NCBI GenBank assembly: GCA_945956945.1
Contig: CAMFJO010000071.1
Span: forward strand, 1-5,591
Source of the DNA: an uncultured Legionellales bacterium
GTDB lineage: Bacteria; Pseudomonadota; Gammaproteobacteria; UBA1113
Length of the DNA: 5,591 nucleotides
Direction of reading: 5' to 3'
The notes below the pieces were generated by a model. The model searched no databases, was not told the DNA's origin, and saw only the letters and a list, made by a program, of their open reading frames with translations. Below are positions 5,545 through 5,591 of this stretch, piece after piece (positions within the stretch are counted from its first letter, which is position 1; every line of letters starts with the position of its first letter). Made by a program: the position numbers and the translations under genes.

Positions 5545-5591
5545 CTGTCTCTTATACACATCTCCGAGCCCACGAGACGTAGAGGAATCTC
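5545..5591. other. Sequencing adapter, not genomic: Nextera transposase end, index and P7 start
   Basis: CTGTCTCTTATACACATCT (5545-5563) is the complement of the Tn5 mosaic end used in Nextera libraries. It is followed by CCGAGCCCACGAGAC (5564-5578), the read-2 adapter arm; GTAGAGGA (5579-5586), which matches an i7 index I recall as N712; and ATCTC (5587-5591), the beginning of the P7 primer. The order and spacing are exactly those of adapter read-through. The segment has no biological meaning and should be trimmed. Confidence 0.97.

Noticed and set aside
5545..5563. Tn5/IS50 mosaic end suggesting a transposon boundary
   Set aside because: It is followed directly by the read-2 arm, an index-like 8-mer and the start of P7, so it is library adapter and not a genomic transposon.
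1..5591. CRISPR array, tRNA or rRNA gene
   Set aside because: No regularly spaced repeats, tRNA cloverleaf elements or rRNA signature sequences were seen on either strand.

Overview
The window suggests a gammaproteobacterium of the order Legionellales (Legionella/Coxiella relatives). This rests mainly on a 5'-truncated gene for a Legionella-type major outer membrane protein at the left edge. The moderately AT-rich composition, a chromosomal-type class A beta-lactamase and a zinc/cadmium ATPase whose metal-binding domain carries a DCPSEE motif are compatible with that. Genus cannot be fixed from the sequence alone. The last 47 bases are not genomic: they match Nextera adapter, an i7-type index and the start of the P7 primer, so this is probably a short-read contig whose true sequence ends at 5544.

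Layout. 1-954 (+): C-terminal 317 residues of an outer-membrane beta-barrel protein, followed by a two-part hairpin and T-run terminator. 955-1150: terminator plus a candidate promoter and ribosome binding site for the next gene. 1151-2086 (+): complete class A serine beta-lactamase with signal peptide and all catalytic motifs intact. 2087-2358: intergenic, holding a hairpin without a T-run, a short integrase-like peptide fragment, and a near-consensus promoter with overlapping inverted repeats. 2359-2826 and 2774-3289 (+): an overlapping two-gene module, a small unrecognised basic protein followed by a C-terminal XRE-type helix-turn-helix protein, arranged like a HigBA-type toxin-antitoxin pair. 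3294-5399 (-): complete P1B-type ATPase of the Zn/Cd/Pb class, convergent with the module and only 4 nt from it. 5425-5544 (-): C-terminal 39 residues of a zinc-ribbon protein with three CxxCG knuckles, just upstream of the ATPase and probably in the same operon.

How they work together. The outer-membrane protein and the beta-lactamase both act in the envelope but appear to be separate transcription units. The helix-turn-helix protein probably represses its own operon through the inverted repeats over the -10 box. The ATPase would export zinc, cadmium or lead across the inner membrane; no metal-responsive regulator is visible here. The best candidate for an undescribed system is the two-gene module at 2314-3289. 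Its toxin-antitoxin role is inferred from architecture only.
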